DNA of 64,000 nucleotides, from NCBI GenBank assembly GCA_009602725.1, contig WELB01000043.1, forward strand, positions 540,812 to 604,811, written 5' to 3'. A program made the position numbers and the translations under genes. Below, in pieces: positions 24,487-36,192 of the stretch (position 1 is its first letter; each line of letters opens with the position of its first letter). The DNA is from Spirogloea muscicola (lineage: Eukaryota > Streptophyta > Zygnematophyceae > Spirogloeales > Spirogloeaceae). Below the pieces are notes generated by a model. It saw only the letters and a list, made by a program, of their open reading frames with translations. It was not told the DNA's origin and made no database searches.

Positions 24487-24499
24487 TTGGTATCAGAGG
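24487..24499 (+). promoter_or_regulatory. Primer-binding site of element B
   Basis: TTGGTATCAGAGG directly follows the LTR and matches the TGGTATCAGAG(C) site commonly used by plant LTR elements, complementary to the 3' end of initiator-Met tRNA. Equivalent sites are at 40021-40033 (+) and 31578-31592 (-). Confidence 0.7.
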
Positions 24500-24935
24500 T
24501 GTTCTTGCATCCATCGCGCTTGTGACTTCTTGTGCTCTTCTTGTGGGCTCGCCGCTGATGATGCAAGGATCTTCCTGACGTGCTGCTTGACCTTTTCTGT
24601 TAAAGATCAAGTGTCTTGCCAGACGTTGGTCCGGGAGGCTGCGACTCGGAAGGAGCGCCAGGAATTGCGCCCTGAGTCAGCCGCGACCAGCGCCAATCGC
24701 AACTGCGAGACTATCCTTCGAGGAGAATCACTTGCGGCGTTCGTTTCTTTCAATGTGTGGCTTGAGCCTGCAGCCTTTGTGTGGTAAGGGCTAGTCTTGT
24801 GGCCAGCATCGATCGTGCATCCTTGGTCACATTTGCGGCTGTCTGCCTGCCTGCTGATTGAGGTGTGGAGCTGCGCGCTGCCTTGCTTGCTCGCTCGCTG
24901 GTGCACCAGTCTTGCGATGCCCTGCAGTGCAATAT

Positions 24936-25481
24936 TGTAAGGTACCTCGCCCTACACACGCCGTCAGGTTGAGCAGACCTTCTTGAGTTCGGTTGTAGGG
25001 GGTTTAGGGACCAACCCACTACACAGGAAAAGCACTAGCGCATAGGCGCAGCGGAAGACAGGCCCCGTGGCGCTGCCGTCCGGCGGCGAATCCACCTCCT
25101 GGGCGCAGGCCGGCGCAGCAGGCCCCGCAGCAGAGTGCGGCGGCGGCTGCGGCGGCGAGCAGCGGCAAGGCTGCTCCTGGGCTTCCCCGGTTCGAACTCC
25201 CCCTCGAGCCTCAGCCCCCAAGGCTCTTCGTGCTTCCCCGTGCCACCCCCCCTCCAGGGGTGTGAGCGGGTCGCCCATGGCCTGCCTTGCGGCGGGCCAA
25301 AATCCCCCCTTGAACGGGCGGATCCTAGCGAGGGTATCTCTGGACGGGAGGGGCCCGCCTCTGGGCGGGCCACTTGCCCGGCAAGCCAGCCCGCCACCTG
25401 GCGGGGCCACTTGTCCCAAATAGCCGGTCATGTAATGCCAACAGAGCCCATGTGGCTTAACCAAATGGCTGGTTCATTACA
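24936..25481 (-). repeat. 3' LTR of element A
   Basis: It begins TGTAAGGTACCTCGCC and ends GGCTGGTTCATTACA. Its partner is at 31593-32138. Confidence 0.9.
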
Positions 25482-28000
25482 TACCTCCCCAGTTTGGTGT
25501 TCTCGTCCTCGGGAACAACGAGAAAACAGCCGACGGGTATTAAGATGCCCGACGGCTGCTGCCTCTGCCAAGCCTAGGAGAATTACCACCCTTGGCCAGG
25601 TATTCCCTGAGAGCATCTGCACAATTTGCCCAAATTGGCCGCAGGCTCCCACGTGTTGTGCTCAGGCCCATACCCGAGCCACTTTACCAGATACTCACGG
25701 GTCTTACGCCCTCGAGGCTTGTCCCTGTGAGACAAGATCTCTTCCACCTCAAACTCAAGATCATCCTCGATGACTAGTGGAGGTGGGGGCGGTTGGACAC
25801 GACCATCCGAAAGGAAAGCCCTCAGCTGAGACACATGGAAGACGTTATGGACCTTCCAATGCACCGGTTTCTTCAACTCGTAGGACACCTTGCCCACAAG
25901 GCGTACTACTGCAAATGGTCCAACCCACTCGGGCAGCAACTTGCGCGTACCCACAGCCCACAAGGATAAGTGCTTCGTGCTCAGCAGCACATGCGCACCA
26001 ACATCGAAGGACACGTCCTTCCGATGTTTGTCAGCATAAGCCTTCTGGCGACTCTGGGCAGAAATGCCGAGCTCGTCTCTGAGCCTCCAAGAGTGTCCCA
26101 GTAAAGGCTACCGCGGCTGGAACCCGTTCCGGCCTCCCCACCCTGAAGTGGAGCTCGGGGATGCTAGTTGAGGAAGAATGGAGTCTCCTTGGTGGACGCA
26201 TGATAGGCATTGTTCACAGCATATTCAGCTAGAGTCAAATAGTCATCCCAGTCAGTCTGGCTAGAATTGACAAAACGCCTCAACATGTCCTCAAGAACTC
26301 GATTCATGCGCTCATTTTGGCCATCCGTTTGTGGATGAAAGGCTGTGGACATGGACTGCTTCGTGCTAATAAGCCTGCAGACTTTTCTCCAGAAGTGACC
26401 TGTAAAGCGAGGATCGCGGTCCGAGACCAGCCTCTCAGGTACTCCATGTAGCTTCCACACTTTCTCCACAAAGATGCCAGCGAATTCCTTCACTGATGCC
26501 CGCGTAGTAGTGGGAGCAAAATGCACCATCTTACTCAGGCGATCCACAAAGACGACAATGGCATCATAGAAATTCCGCGTCTTAGGGCAATTGTGTGATA
26601 AAGTCCACACTGACATCAGACCAGTTCCGCTCCGGAACCTGCAAGGGCTGAAGTAATCCGGCAGGCTTGCCAGAGATTGCCTTACTACGCTGGCATGTGG
26701 CACAGCTTGCCACAAAAGCGCGCACCTGGGCTGAAAAGCCCTTCCACCAAACGAGGCGTCGCACAGCCTGTTTGGTTTTGCTCACTCCCAAATGACCACT
26801 GTAAGGCGTATCATGCAGCTCCTGCATTATGTCTGTGCGCAAGGCATTGCAGTTCGGGACCACAATAGCGTCGCCTTGCCACCAGAAGCCTTTCTCATCA
26901 GTGACGGTGCTTACGTTGGCGGCTCCAGCAAACCATGGGTCTGTGCCATACCCTTTACGGATACGCACGTAGAGCTCAGAGAGCTCAGCCGTGGTTTGCC
27001 GAGAAGCTTGACGAGTCGGACGCAATCCTGCAGCCCGCACTCCAGAAGCATTCAAAGAAACCAACGCATCAGCGCCGCGAATGTTGGGACTCACAGGGTC
27101 TGCAATAACCTAAGACGTCCAGGGCGATGAACCCACTGGGAATCGAAATATACCATGCACTCAGCCCATCGAGCTTAACGCCTAGTCAGATGCTGCTGCG
27201 TGTGGAAATATGTCAACGGGCAATGATCCTTGACAACCGTAAATGCCACACCTTCCAGGTAGCAACGCCGGACACGTAAGGCGTGCACCACAGCCAGCAA
27301 TTCCTGCTCGCCCGTAGTGTAATTTCGCTCTGCAGGGATCAGCAGGCGACTCTCAAACGCTAACGGGTGACCCTCTTGCAAGAGCACGGCACCAATGCCG
27401 GTCAAAGAGGCAATGCAGACGAGTTCACATGGCACGCCTTCACGAGGAAAGCCAGCACAGGCGGAGATGTCAACGCCTGCTGTATTCCCTCAAATGCCCT
27501 CTGGCATTCGGACGACCAATCCCAAGGTACGTCCTTACGAGTCAGCTTCGTAAGAGGAAGTGCCAAGTTCCCATAGCCTTGTAGGAACTTTCGGTAATAA
27601 TTTGCGAATCCCAAAGAGGAGTGCGATTGAGGCACAGTTTGTGGCACAGGCCAATCCCGTACGACCGGAATCTTCTTGGGGTCGACACGTATGCCGTCTT
27701 TGCCCACGACATGCCCGAGGTATGCCAGCTCTGGCTGGGTAAATGCGCACTTGGATCGCTTGGCATACAATTCCTTTTTCACGCAGCAACTGCAGCACTT
27801 GGCGCAGGTGCTTCACGTGATTCTCAGGCGTTTTTATGAAAACCAGTATGTCATCCAAGTAAACCAGCGCAAAACGGTAGAGCAGGGGGCCAAAGACCCT
27901 CGACATCACCGCCTGGAACGTAGCCGGTGCGTTGGTCAAACCAAAGCTCAGCACCTTGAACTGAAAATGTACAAGCGGCGTACGGAAAGCCGACTTCGAA

Positions 28001-28016
28001 CCCTAAACCCTAAACC
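28001..28016. repeat. Interstitial telomere-like tract
   Basis: CCCTAAACCCTAAACC is two full units plus two bases of the Arabidopsis-type telomere repeat. It lies within element A and is absent at the matching place in the sister element at about 46240-46260. Confidence 0.8.
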
Positions 28017-28702
28017 GCAGGCGTGATTCGAATTTGGTGATACGCACTTGCCAGGTCCAGGGAGCCAAACACCGTAGCCCCTGCAAGCCAGTCGAACAGA
28101 TCATCTATCCGAGGCAATGGGTATCGGTTCTTGATAGTAAGCTTATTCAAAGCCCGATAATTGATGCACATCCGTAGAGTGCCATCCTTCTTTTTGGCAA
28201 AGAGGATGGGTGCTCCGTATGGCGACTGAAATGGCTCAATGTAGCCCTTCGCCAGCAGGTCCTCGACCTGGGATTGCATTTCTCAAAATTGGAGAGGGCT
28301 CAGCCGGTACATGGGACGGAAAGGCAGGTTGGCGTCTGGCTCCAATGGAATTGTATGAGCCACACCTCGGTGAGGAGGTAGACCGTCCGGAAAAGAGTCG
28401 GGAAACACATCCGCAAACTCTTCCAGCAGCTTATCAAGAACCCCGCCATGTGAATTCGCAGCATTCACACACAAGTCAGGCTTAGACTCGTCGTTCAACG
28501 CCACCATCACAAGAAATGCCATCTGGACAGTGTCCTTGTGAATCAATCGCTTCATCTGCATGGCGGACAGCAGAATGGAAGCCCCTGCCGCCAGCGGCGG
28601 TGCACAGGGAAGTTGCTTGCAAAGGACAAAGCGCCGTGCGCCACGTTGTACCGTGCAAGTATGGCGTTGAAGGCATGCTGATGTGGCGCAAAGCCAGTCA
28701 TC

Positions 28703-29096
28703 TTACTTACCCGTCCGGCAACGCGACGGGCATTTGCCACTTGCTGAGCTCGTCGGCGCCGCCTCCAGCCACGGCTTGCCCCACTTGTGTCAAACTTCCG
28801 CCACAAAGCCCGCGGCCGGTGGCCGCTTTGCGTGTCGGCGATTGACGGCTGTACAAGATGCCCGGTCCAAAAACGGGCATTGTGTCAGCGCCTGCCGCGT
28901 CCTCGCCATCTGTGGGCCCTACCGGCAGCTGTGGGCGGGACAACCGTTGTTGGCCCCAGGCGGAAGCGCCATAGCCGCGTGCTAGAGGTGGGCTGGCCTC
29001 TCACAGCCATTGCCTAAGACGAAGTGCTGTTTCGATCCCCTTCAGCTCTTGCTTGCTTGTTGGGTACCTAATTTCCAGCTGCAAGTTACTCCGACT
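28703..29096 (+). mobile_element. Insert carrying a LINE-type tail inside element A
   Basis: About 390 bp separates sequence that is contiguous in the sister element near 46940. Its right end has the plus-sense tail GGGCTGGCCTCTCACAGCC followed by GCCTAAGACGAAGTGCTG. The left 280 bp is GC-rich and does not match the LINE coding sequence, so it could be a SINE-like composite or a LINE subfamily tail. No clear target duplication was found. Confidence 0.55.
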
Positions 29097-30837
29097 TGCA
29101 ATATCACATCGAAGGCGACAGTCAACGCAATGACATAACAGGGCACCTCGGCTTTGTATTGCTGGATGCGAATGGGAACCTTGCACAGGCCCAACACATC
29201 GGTTGGGTGGCCATCGGCCAATGTCACTCTAGGCAGACCATCTGCTTGCAAATGCAAGCCAGTGGAGCACACCAAATTCCTTTTGACAAAGGACACTGAG
29301 GCCCCTGAGTCTATGAGGATCCTAGCTGGTGCCGCAGCAATCAGCCCCTCAAAAAGCATAGTGTGTCCCCCATGGACACTGCCGAGGTATGGGGTGCGAG
29401 CGACATGTACCCTGACCGCTGTCGGGTAAGGCCTAAGCCGAGTGGCATCAACACGACGCCTAAGGAGCCTGTGTCTCGCCTCGTGCGAGCACAACAGCGA
29501 CATCCCCAGCGGAGCTCGATCAATCACGCCGCGCTTCTGTGGCACAATGAACAACAGCATTTCTTCAGGCCGACGGCACTCAGGCCAGCTCAGATAGACA
29601 TCTGCAGCCTCTTGCAAGTCATTGTGGGCAAATCACACAAAGAGAGGCCCTCCGGCCTCCAGACCTTGCAATTAAGCAGAAATGGAGCGCACAACCGGTA
29701 GGTTGGTTGACGGGCAAGCCATGCCAGCAAGATCAAACAGCTCAAGTGCGTCTGGCTGAATGAGATGGCTCGCAGAGGCAAGGGTCAAGCACTCACGCTT
29801 GCCCCTGGACTTGCCCTGGTCCTGGCCCATTGGGCGCTGTGGACGTGGCCGTGAGGAAGAGGGACCTGCCGCCGGGCAGTCCCTGAGCTGGTGGCTCTTG
29901 TCACCGCACTTGAAGCAGCCAGCGCCTTCCACCCCGCGGCTTGGGGAAGCCGCCTTGAGGACGAGCATTCAAGCCGTGCCTTGGGTTGAAGCGCTTCTTG
30001 CCTCGCTCTGCATCAGAGCCGCCTGCCTCCAGCAGGGGACGGTTGCTCGGACCGGCAATGTCCGGCGTGCTAAGCACCTTGCGAGCGTGCTCCACCATCT
30101 CGGTGAAGTCCGTGACAGGTTGCGCCGTTGCGGAATCCACCGCGACCTAATTGCGGAAGCGAGTAGGCAGTCCAGCCTTGAATCCCTGGCATTGGTCAAT
30201 TGGCTCATTTGCTCGCTGCGTAGCTTGGAACAGCAGCAGACGGAATCCCCGCACGTAGGGCTCAAAGCCCTCGTTTCCCTCGCCCCTCATGCAGAGAGCA
30301 TCCAGCTCATCGCGGGCGCGCAGCTCTGCGTGTGGGTCGTCATAGGCTGACGTAAGCGAGCTGCAAAAGAAGTCCCAGCCACCGTACTCCTCGGGCGTCG
30401 AGCCCTTCTTCAGCGTGTTCCACCACTCTCGAGGCTCCCCCGTGAGATAGGTAACAGCGAGGCGCACGCGTGCCCCCGTGTCCGTGTTGGAGCACACGAA
30501 CCACTCATCCATCTCATCGAGCCACGGCTGCAACCCTCCCAGATCGTCGTGACCGGAGAACTGTCTGGGTGCATGGGCCCTGGCAAGTCCATGCTCAGGG
30601 TTGCCGCTGCTCTTGCGCATCGGATGCATTCGAGGCATCCACCTCTTGCATATGCCGCTCTTCGGCGCGCTGCCGGACGAGGATGGCGCGCTGCTCCGCG
30701 CAGATCCTCGCAAAAAGCCGGTGCTGAGCTGGGTCTGTCGTACCAGGCTAGGCTGCTGCCAGATCCCGCGTGATGAGTGCAATGCGTTGCAAGTCCCCAG
30801 CCGACAAGCCCTCCTGGCCTCCGGCTCCCAGCGCGAC

Positions 30838-30978
30838 GTGCCCCTCTTGGGCGTGCCCCTCTTGGGCGTGCCCCGCTTGGGCGTGCCCCTCGTGGGCGTG
30901 CCCCTCGTGGGCGAGCCCCGCTTGGGCGTGCCCCTCGTGGGCGTGCCCCTCTTGGGCGTGCCCCTCTTGGGCGTGCTC
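30838..30978. repeat. 15-bp minisatellite in gag of element A
   Basis: About nine copies of a 15-bp unit (GGGCGTGCCCCTCTT type, with CTCGT and CGCTT variants) give GHAQE, GHAHE and GHAQA pentapeptides in the gag frame. Elements B and G carry the same array at different lengths. Confidence 0.8.
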
Positions 30979-31592
30979 CGCAGCAGCCACTGCCGCAGCA
31001 GCTGGCCCTGCAGCAGCCGCTGCCTCAGCAGCCGACCGCTCTGCCTCCCGAGGAGGGCTCGGCCGCGCACTGGAGGTGTGCGATACCATGCTGTCTGAAG
31101 GACACTGAGTGATCAATTCAGGCTCCGACAGTCCAGCAAATCACACACTCCATTCCGCAATACAGGACATCGCAAGACTGGTGCACCAGCGAGCGAGCAA
31201 GCAAGGCAGCGCGCAACTCCACACCTCAATCAGCAGGCAGGCAGACAGCCGCAGATATGACCAGGACCAATGCATACGATCACTGCTGGCCACACGACAG
31301 ACCTTACCACACAAAGGCTGCAGGCTCAAGCCACACCTCAAAAGAAGCGAACGCATCAAGTGGTCCTCAGGGATCAGTCAGTCAATCTGGCCTTGGTCGT
31401 TGCTGGCTAACTGCGTGAAGATGGCTCCGCACCCGGCGCTTCCGCTGAGCCGCCTCACGGACCAACGTCTGGCAAGCACTTTATCTTTGACAGAAAAGGT
31501 CAGGCCAGCACATCAAGGTGTTCCTTGCATCATCAGCGGCGAGCACAATAAATCACAAGCGCGATGGATACAAGACCGCCTCTGATACCCAA

Positions 31593-32138
31593 TGTAAGGA
31601 ACCTCGCCCTACACACGCAGTCAGGGTGAGCAGTCCTTCTTGAATTCGGTTGTTGGGGGTTTAGGGACCAACCCACTACACAGGCAAAGCACTAGCGCAT
31701 AGGCGCAGCGGAAGACAGGCCCCGTGGCGCCGCCGTCCAGCGGCGACTCCACCTCCTGGGCGCAGGCCGGCGCAGCAGGCCCCGCAGCAGAGTGCGGCGG
31801 CGGCTGCGGCGGCGAGCAGCGGCAAGGCTGCTCCTGGGCTTCCCCGCTTCGAACTCCCCTCGAGCCTCAGCCCCCAAGGCTCTTCGTGCTTCCCCGTGCC
31901 ACCCCCCCTCCAGGGGTGTGAGCGGGTCGCCCATGGCCTGCCTTGCGGCGGGCCAAAGATCCCCCCTTGAACGGGCGGATCCTAGCAAGGGGAATTTTTG
32001 GACGGGCGGGGCTCGCCTCTGGGCGGGCCACTTGCCCGGCAAGCCAGCCCGCCACCTGGCGGGCCTACTTGTCCCAAATAGCCGGTCATGTAATGCCAAC
32101 AGAGCCATGTGGCTTGACCAAACGGCTGGTTCATTACA
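31593..32138 (-). repeat. 5' LTR of element A
   Basis: It begins TGTAAGGAACCTCGCC and ends GGCTGGTTCATTACA, and is followed directly by the second copy of AATAT. Confidence 0.9.
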
Positions 32139-32188
32139 AATATGGAGTGTGTGATTTGCTGACTGTCGGAGCCTGAATTGATCCCTCA

Positions 32189-34195
32189 GTGTCCTTCAAA
32201 CAGCATGGTCTCGCACACATCCAGTGCGAGGCCGAGCCCTCCACGGGAGGCTCCAACGAGCGGTCGGCTGCTGAGGCAGCGGCTGCTGCAGGGCCAGCTG
32301 CTGAGGCAGTGGCTGCTGCGGGACACACCCAAGAGGGACACGCCCAAGAGGGGCACGCCCAAGAGGGGAACGCCGAGCTGGGAGCCGGTGGCCAGGAGGG
32401 CTTTTCGGCTGGGGATTTGCAACGCCTTGCACTCCTCACGCAGGACCTGGCGGCAGTCCAGGCTGCCATGGACCCAGTTCCGCACGGGCTATACCGCCTC
32501 CTTGAGAGGATTTTCGAGGAGCACCGCGGCCACATTGCCCAGATCCGCGCGGGACAGCGGCATGCGCAAGAGACCAATGCCGCGATGCATCTGATGCGCA
32601 AGAGGAGTGGCAACCCTGAGCATGGACTTGCCAGGGCCCATGCACCCAGACAAATCTTCGGTCAGGATGATCGGGGAGGGTGCAATCATGGCATCAACGA
32701 GATTGTCGAATGGTTCGTGTGTCCGAACACGGACGCGGGGGGTACGCGTGCGCCTCGCTGCGACCTACCTCTTACACGGGAAACACGGGAGTGGTGGAAC
32801 ACCCTGAAGCAGGGCTCGACGCCCGACGAGTACAACGGCTGGGAACTCTCTTCCGAGCAACTCATATCGGCCTACGGCGATCCACATGCGAAACTTGGCG
32901 CCTGCGACGAGCTGGACGACCTCCGCATGGGCGAGAAACAAGCGCGGCCAGATTAACCGGTGGCTGGGAGAGGACAGCCCAAAGGAATGGACAAGGTCTG
33001 AAGGAGCCGGAGTGCTAAGGACTGACACAGCAGCAAGCGAATTCTCAGTAATCTCTGGTCATTGTATGGAAATCTGAATAGCTAGCAGGCGGAAAGACGT
33101 CGCCCTGACGGAAGCCGGAGGTAGCCGCCAGAGCGCGGCCTGCACGCAAGTGGACCGCGAAAGCTAGGGACCGCTGCAAAGAGACGGCCAGGCGCATCCG
33201 GAAGACTTGGGCGAGGAACCCGGCGACGTGGAAGCCAGGCTGCTCGCCCTGCTGCCCGTGGCGGCGGGCCGCTGCTCGCCGCGCAAGGCGGTGAAGCAGG
33301 TCGAGCCATTTGGCGCCGAAGGCGCCGTTTACGTCGACGGCGAGTGGGACAAACTCGTCGCCCACCGGGTGATCCGAGTATTTGCGATCCTTGGCGCCTG
33401 CCGCTTGGCAGACTGCGTAGCCTGCCTCCTCCGCCGAGCGTGTAGCGCTCCTGGAATCGAAGGAGTCAGTAGCGCGACGTCGGGAAATGAGCCGAGGCCC
33501 CCTGCCGAGCGCGCTAGCGACGAGATCGGCGCGCCGGGTGTGAAGGCCGCCATCCGCCCCAACGATAGGAGGCATGATGCTGGTGTTCTCCATCGCCACA
33601 GTGTTACCGGCCTCCACGAATATGCCCAACATTGCATTGCGGAGCAAGTCGTGGGTGCTGGTCCGCTCCCCTCCCCGTGCGCACGGGAGCATATGGGCCG
33701 CCAGAGCCGCCGCGTCAGGGCTGCGCTCGCCGCACTCGCATTGCTGGACTCCACTTAAGCATGGTGGGTGGAGGCCGAGTAGGCGGTGCACCGCCGTACG
33801 GAATGCGTCATCCGGCATCCGAAGCGCGTCGTGGATCGGCAGAGAGAAGCGCAGACTTCGAGCCTTATGTGCGGCGCTTAAGGCTGCTGCTGTCCAAGCT
33901 ACGCAGTGAGCCTATGAAGCCGGTTGATAGTGCCAGCGCTTCAAGGCTGGACTGCCCACGCGCATGCGAAGTTGGGTCGCGGTGGATTTTGCGACGTCGC
34001 ACGCTTTCACGGACTTCACCAAGATGGTGGAGCACGCCCAGAAGGTGCTTGGCACGCCGGACATTGCCGGTCCGGGCAAGCGTCTCCTGCTGGAGGCAGG
34101 CAGTCCTGCAGTGGCAGAGCGAGGCAAGAAGCCGTTCAACCCAAGGCAAGGCTCGAACGCTCGTCCGCAAGGCGGCTTTCTCAAGCCGCGAGTAG
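32189..34195 (+). mobile_element. Gag region of element B, split by a reversed LINE
   Basis: Gag-like sequence runs from 32189 (SAAEAAAAAGPAAEAVAAAG, short GHAQEG repeat, TREWWNTLKQGSTPDEY-like core) to about 32936 and again from 33839 (FEPYVRRLRLLLSKLRSEPM) to 34195. The interval between is a minus-strand LINE fragment. It is a broken fossil; no function is implied. Confidence 0.7.
32937..33838 (-). mobile_element. 5'-truncated LINE C-terminus with tail
   Basis: The minus-strand open frame from 33818 reads DDAFRTAVHRLLGLHPPCLS, the CCHC motif CECGERSPDAAALAAHMLPC, THDLLRNAMLGIFVEAGNTV, RRADLVASALG, FVPLAVDVNGAFGAKWLDLL and the usual QVFRMRLAVSLQRSL to SDFHTMTRDY end. The 3' tail follows with GTCCATTCCTTTGGGCTGTC and ends at AATCTGGCCGCGCTTG. 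It is inserted in gag of element B in the opposite orientation. Because the C-terminal frame is still open for about 257 codons, it is among the younger LINE pieces here. Confidence 0.8.
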
Positions 34196-34447
34196 TCCAG
34201 CGTATTCGTCGTTTCCCCTGTCTGGCCCGCCCCTCCGGGTGAGGGCCAGGGGGCCGGACCCTCGTCACGCCCTCTGGGGAGGGGTGGCAGGAGACACGCT
34301 ACAAGTAGTGGGCCTTGGCCGGGACCTCTCAGTCCGACCAACGCCGAGAGAGACACAGCTCTGCTGCTGCCTAGCCAGTCCAGCTGCTGCCTGCTGCCGC
34401 CGCCGCCGCCACAGCTCTGCTGCTGCCGCCTGCTGCCCAGTCTGAAC
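34196..34447 (+). repeat. LTR fragment, family D
   Basis: It is recognised by its reverse-complement match to 36480-36760 (CGGCGTTGGTCGGACTGA and GGCTGGCTAGGCAGCAGCA in that copy). Its right side is cut by a LINE beginning at about 34448. Confidence 0.6.
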
Positions 34448-36192
34448 AGAATTAGAACGTCACAGGCGGCGTCCGCCTCATTGCCATTGGCGAGGTCCTG
34501 TACCGCCTGCTGGGACGGGCACTTTGGCACCAGCACGCAGGTGCGGCCCAGACAGACCTGGCACGGCACCAATATGGCGCCGGCCTGCGGAGCGGCGGCG
34601 AGGCAGTTGTCCATGGGGTGCGGGCTTCCCTTGACCTACACCTAGAGTGGGTGGTGCTGGCGGCGGACCGTCGTAATGCCTCTAACTGCGTCAACCGCGC
34701 CGCTGTCGCCGTGGGGCTCCGTGAGGCCTTCCCCACCCTGCTGCCGTTCTTCCGGCTCGGCTACGGCCAGCCCAGTGATCTCCTCTGGCGGATTGGTACC
34801 TGTGGCGTGGAGGTCCTTCGGTCTACCTTGGGCACGCGTCAGGGGGACCCACTGGCCTCCCTGCCTGTGAGCCGCGGGGGGTCTGGACTGCCGTCCGCTG
34901 GCTGGTGCCTGCCGAGCAGCACACCTGGGGAGCTGGGCACAGGTTGCGGCTTCAGTGGCCCAGCGTCTCATCCAGCATGAGGGTCGCCTCCTGGAGCAGG
35001 CGGCAGCGGACGTGGAGACCGGCACGTTGCCATTCCAGGCGGCTCTCTGCTCAGCCCGGGATGCGCTGCTTGCGGATCACCCCGCCCTGGTGCCGCGGGC
35101 CGTCTCTTTCGCGCACCTCGCGCGTACGGCCGACCTCCGGGCCCAAGCCCGCTTCATGGCGGAGGTGGATGCGGCCTCATTCACCACGGCGATGGGGCTT
35201 TTGCCTCCGGACGACCTCCGGGGACGTGCGCGGCTGCTCTCGGCATCCTCACCAGGGGCGGCAGCTTGGTTGTCTGCCCCGCCGTTTTACGACGCGCTCC
35301 GGAGGCCGGACGACGCCTTCCGCACGGCTGTGCACTGCCTTCTCGGCCTCCACCCATGCTGCCTAAGTGGTGTACAGCAGTGCGAGTGCGGCGAGCGCAG
35401 CCCAGACACGGCATCGTTGGCAGCTCATATGCTCAGGTGCGCACGGGGAGGGGAGCGGACCGGCACACACGATCTGCTCCGCAACGCAATGTTTGGCATC
35501 TTTGTCGAGGTCGGTCACACAGTGGCGTTGGAGAGTTCCAATATCATGCCTTTGACTGCTGGGCCGGATGGCCGCCTACACACCCGGCGCGCCGATCTCG
35601 TCGCCAGCGCGCTCGGCAGGGAACCACGGCTCATTGCCAACGTGGTTACGACTGACTGCTTTGATTCCAGGAGCGCCACACGCTCGTCGGAGGAGGCGGG
35701 CTACGCAGTCCGCCAAGCGGCGGGCGTCAAGGAACCGGATATACTCGGATCAAGCAGTGGGTGACGAGTTGGTCCCACTTGCCGTCGATGTCCACGGAGC
35801 TTCTGGGACAATGATGGCTTGACCTTCTTCACCGCCTTGCGCGGCGTGCAGTGGCCCGCCGCCACGAGCAGCAGAGCGAGCAGCCCGGCTTCAATGTCGC
35901 CGGGTCCCTCGCTCCGGACGCGCTTGGCCATTTCTTTGCTGCGGTCCCTTGCCTTCGCGCTTCACTTGCGCGCAGGCCGCGCTTTGGCTGCGGCCTCCGG
36001 CTTCCGTCAGGGCGACGTCTATCCGCCTGCTAGCTATTCTGATTTGCCTCTACCGACTCGAGGTTACTGAGAGTCCCCTTGCTGCCGTCTTAGCACTTGG
36101 TACCTTGCTTTCTGCTCCATCCGGCACCTTCAGACTTTGTCCATTCCCTTGGGCTGACCTCTCACAGCCACCAGTCAATCTGGCCGCGCTTT
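34448..36192 (+). mobile_element. LINE, internally deleted, with C-terminal zinc and nuclease-like region
   Basis: It starts with RT N-terminal sequence (TGGVRLIAIGEVLYRLLGRA, GAGLRSGGEAVVHGVRA) and reaches motif B (GTRQGDPLAS) near 34855. It then jumps directly to SRGGSGLP, so motif C (YADD) and the thumb are missing. From 34955 one long frame carries LPFQAALCSARDALL, the CCHC motif CECGERSPDTASLAAHMLRC and the segment RRADLVASALGREPR...VTTDCFD, resembling the PD-(D/E)xK restriction-like endonuclease that follows a CCHC knuckle in R2-type LINEs. The C-terminus shifts frame near 35760, and the 3' tail, with GGGCTGACCTCTCACAGCC, runs to GGCCGCGCTT. It cannot be active. The endonuclease assignment is inference. 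Confidence 0.75.

Larger units (their letters stand above)
24936..32138 (-). mobile_element. Ty3/gypsy chromovirus, element A
   Basis: This is a 7203-bp minus-strand element with two 546-bp LTRs (24936-25481 and 31593-32138) and the target duplication AATAT (24931-24935 and 32139-32143). From its 5' end (right) come a primer-binding site (31578-31592), gag (about 31116-29700) with a GHAQEG-type repeat region and the zinc knuckle CFKCGDKSHQLRDC, an aspartic protease with DSGASVSF, reverse transcriptase, RNase H, integrase, and a chromodomain at the C-terminus (REYLVKWLGYGPEHNTWEP). It is structurally complete but broken, with several interruptions to its reading frames and a foreign insert at about 28703-29096. 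The LTRs differ by a few percent by eye, so it is fairly young. It is inserted in element B. Confidence 0.9.

Noticed and set aside
30770-31110. Plus-strand proline- and cysteine-rich open frames over the gag repeats
   Set aside because: They are shadows created by the 15-bp repeat. The gag frame is on the minus strand, with the zinc knuckle downstream.
31830-31860. Possible tRNA from a TTCGAA-type motif
   Set aside because: The motif lies in LTR sequence and recurs in each LTR. No cloverleaf partner segments are present.
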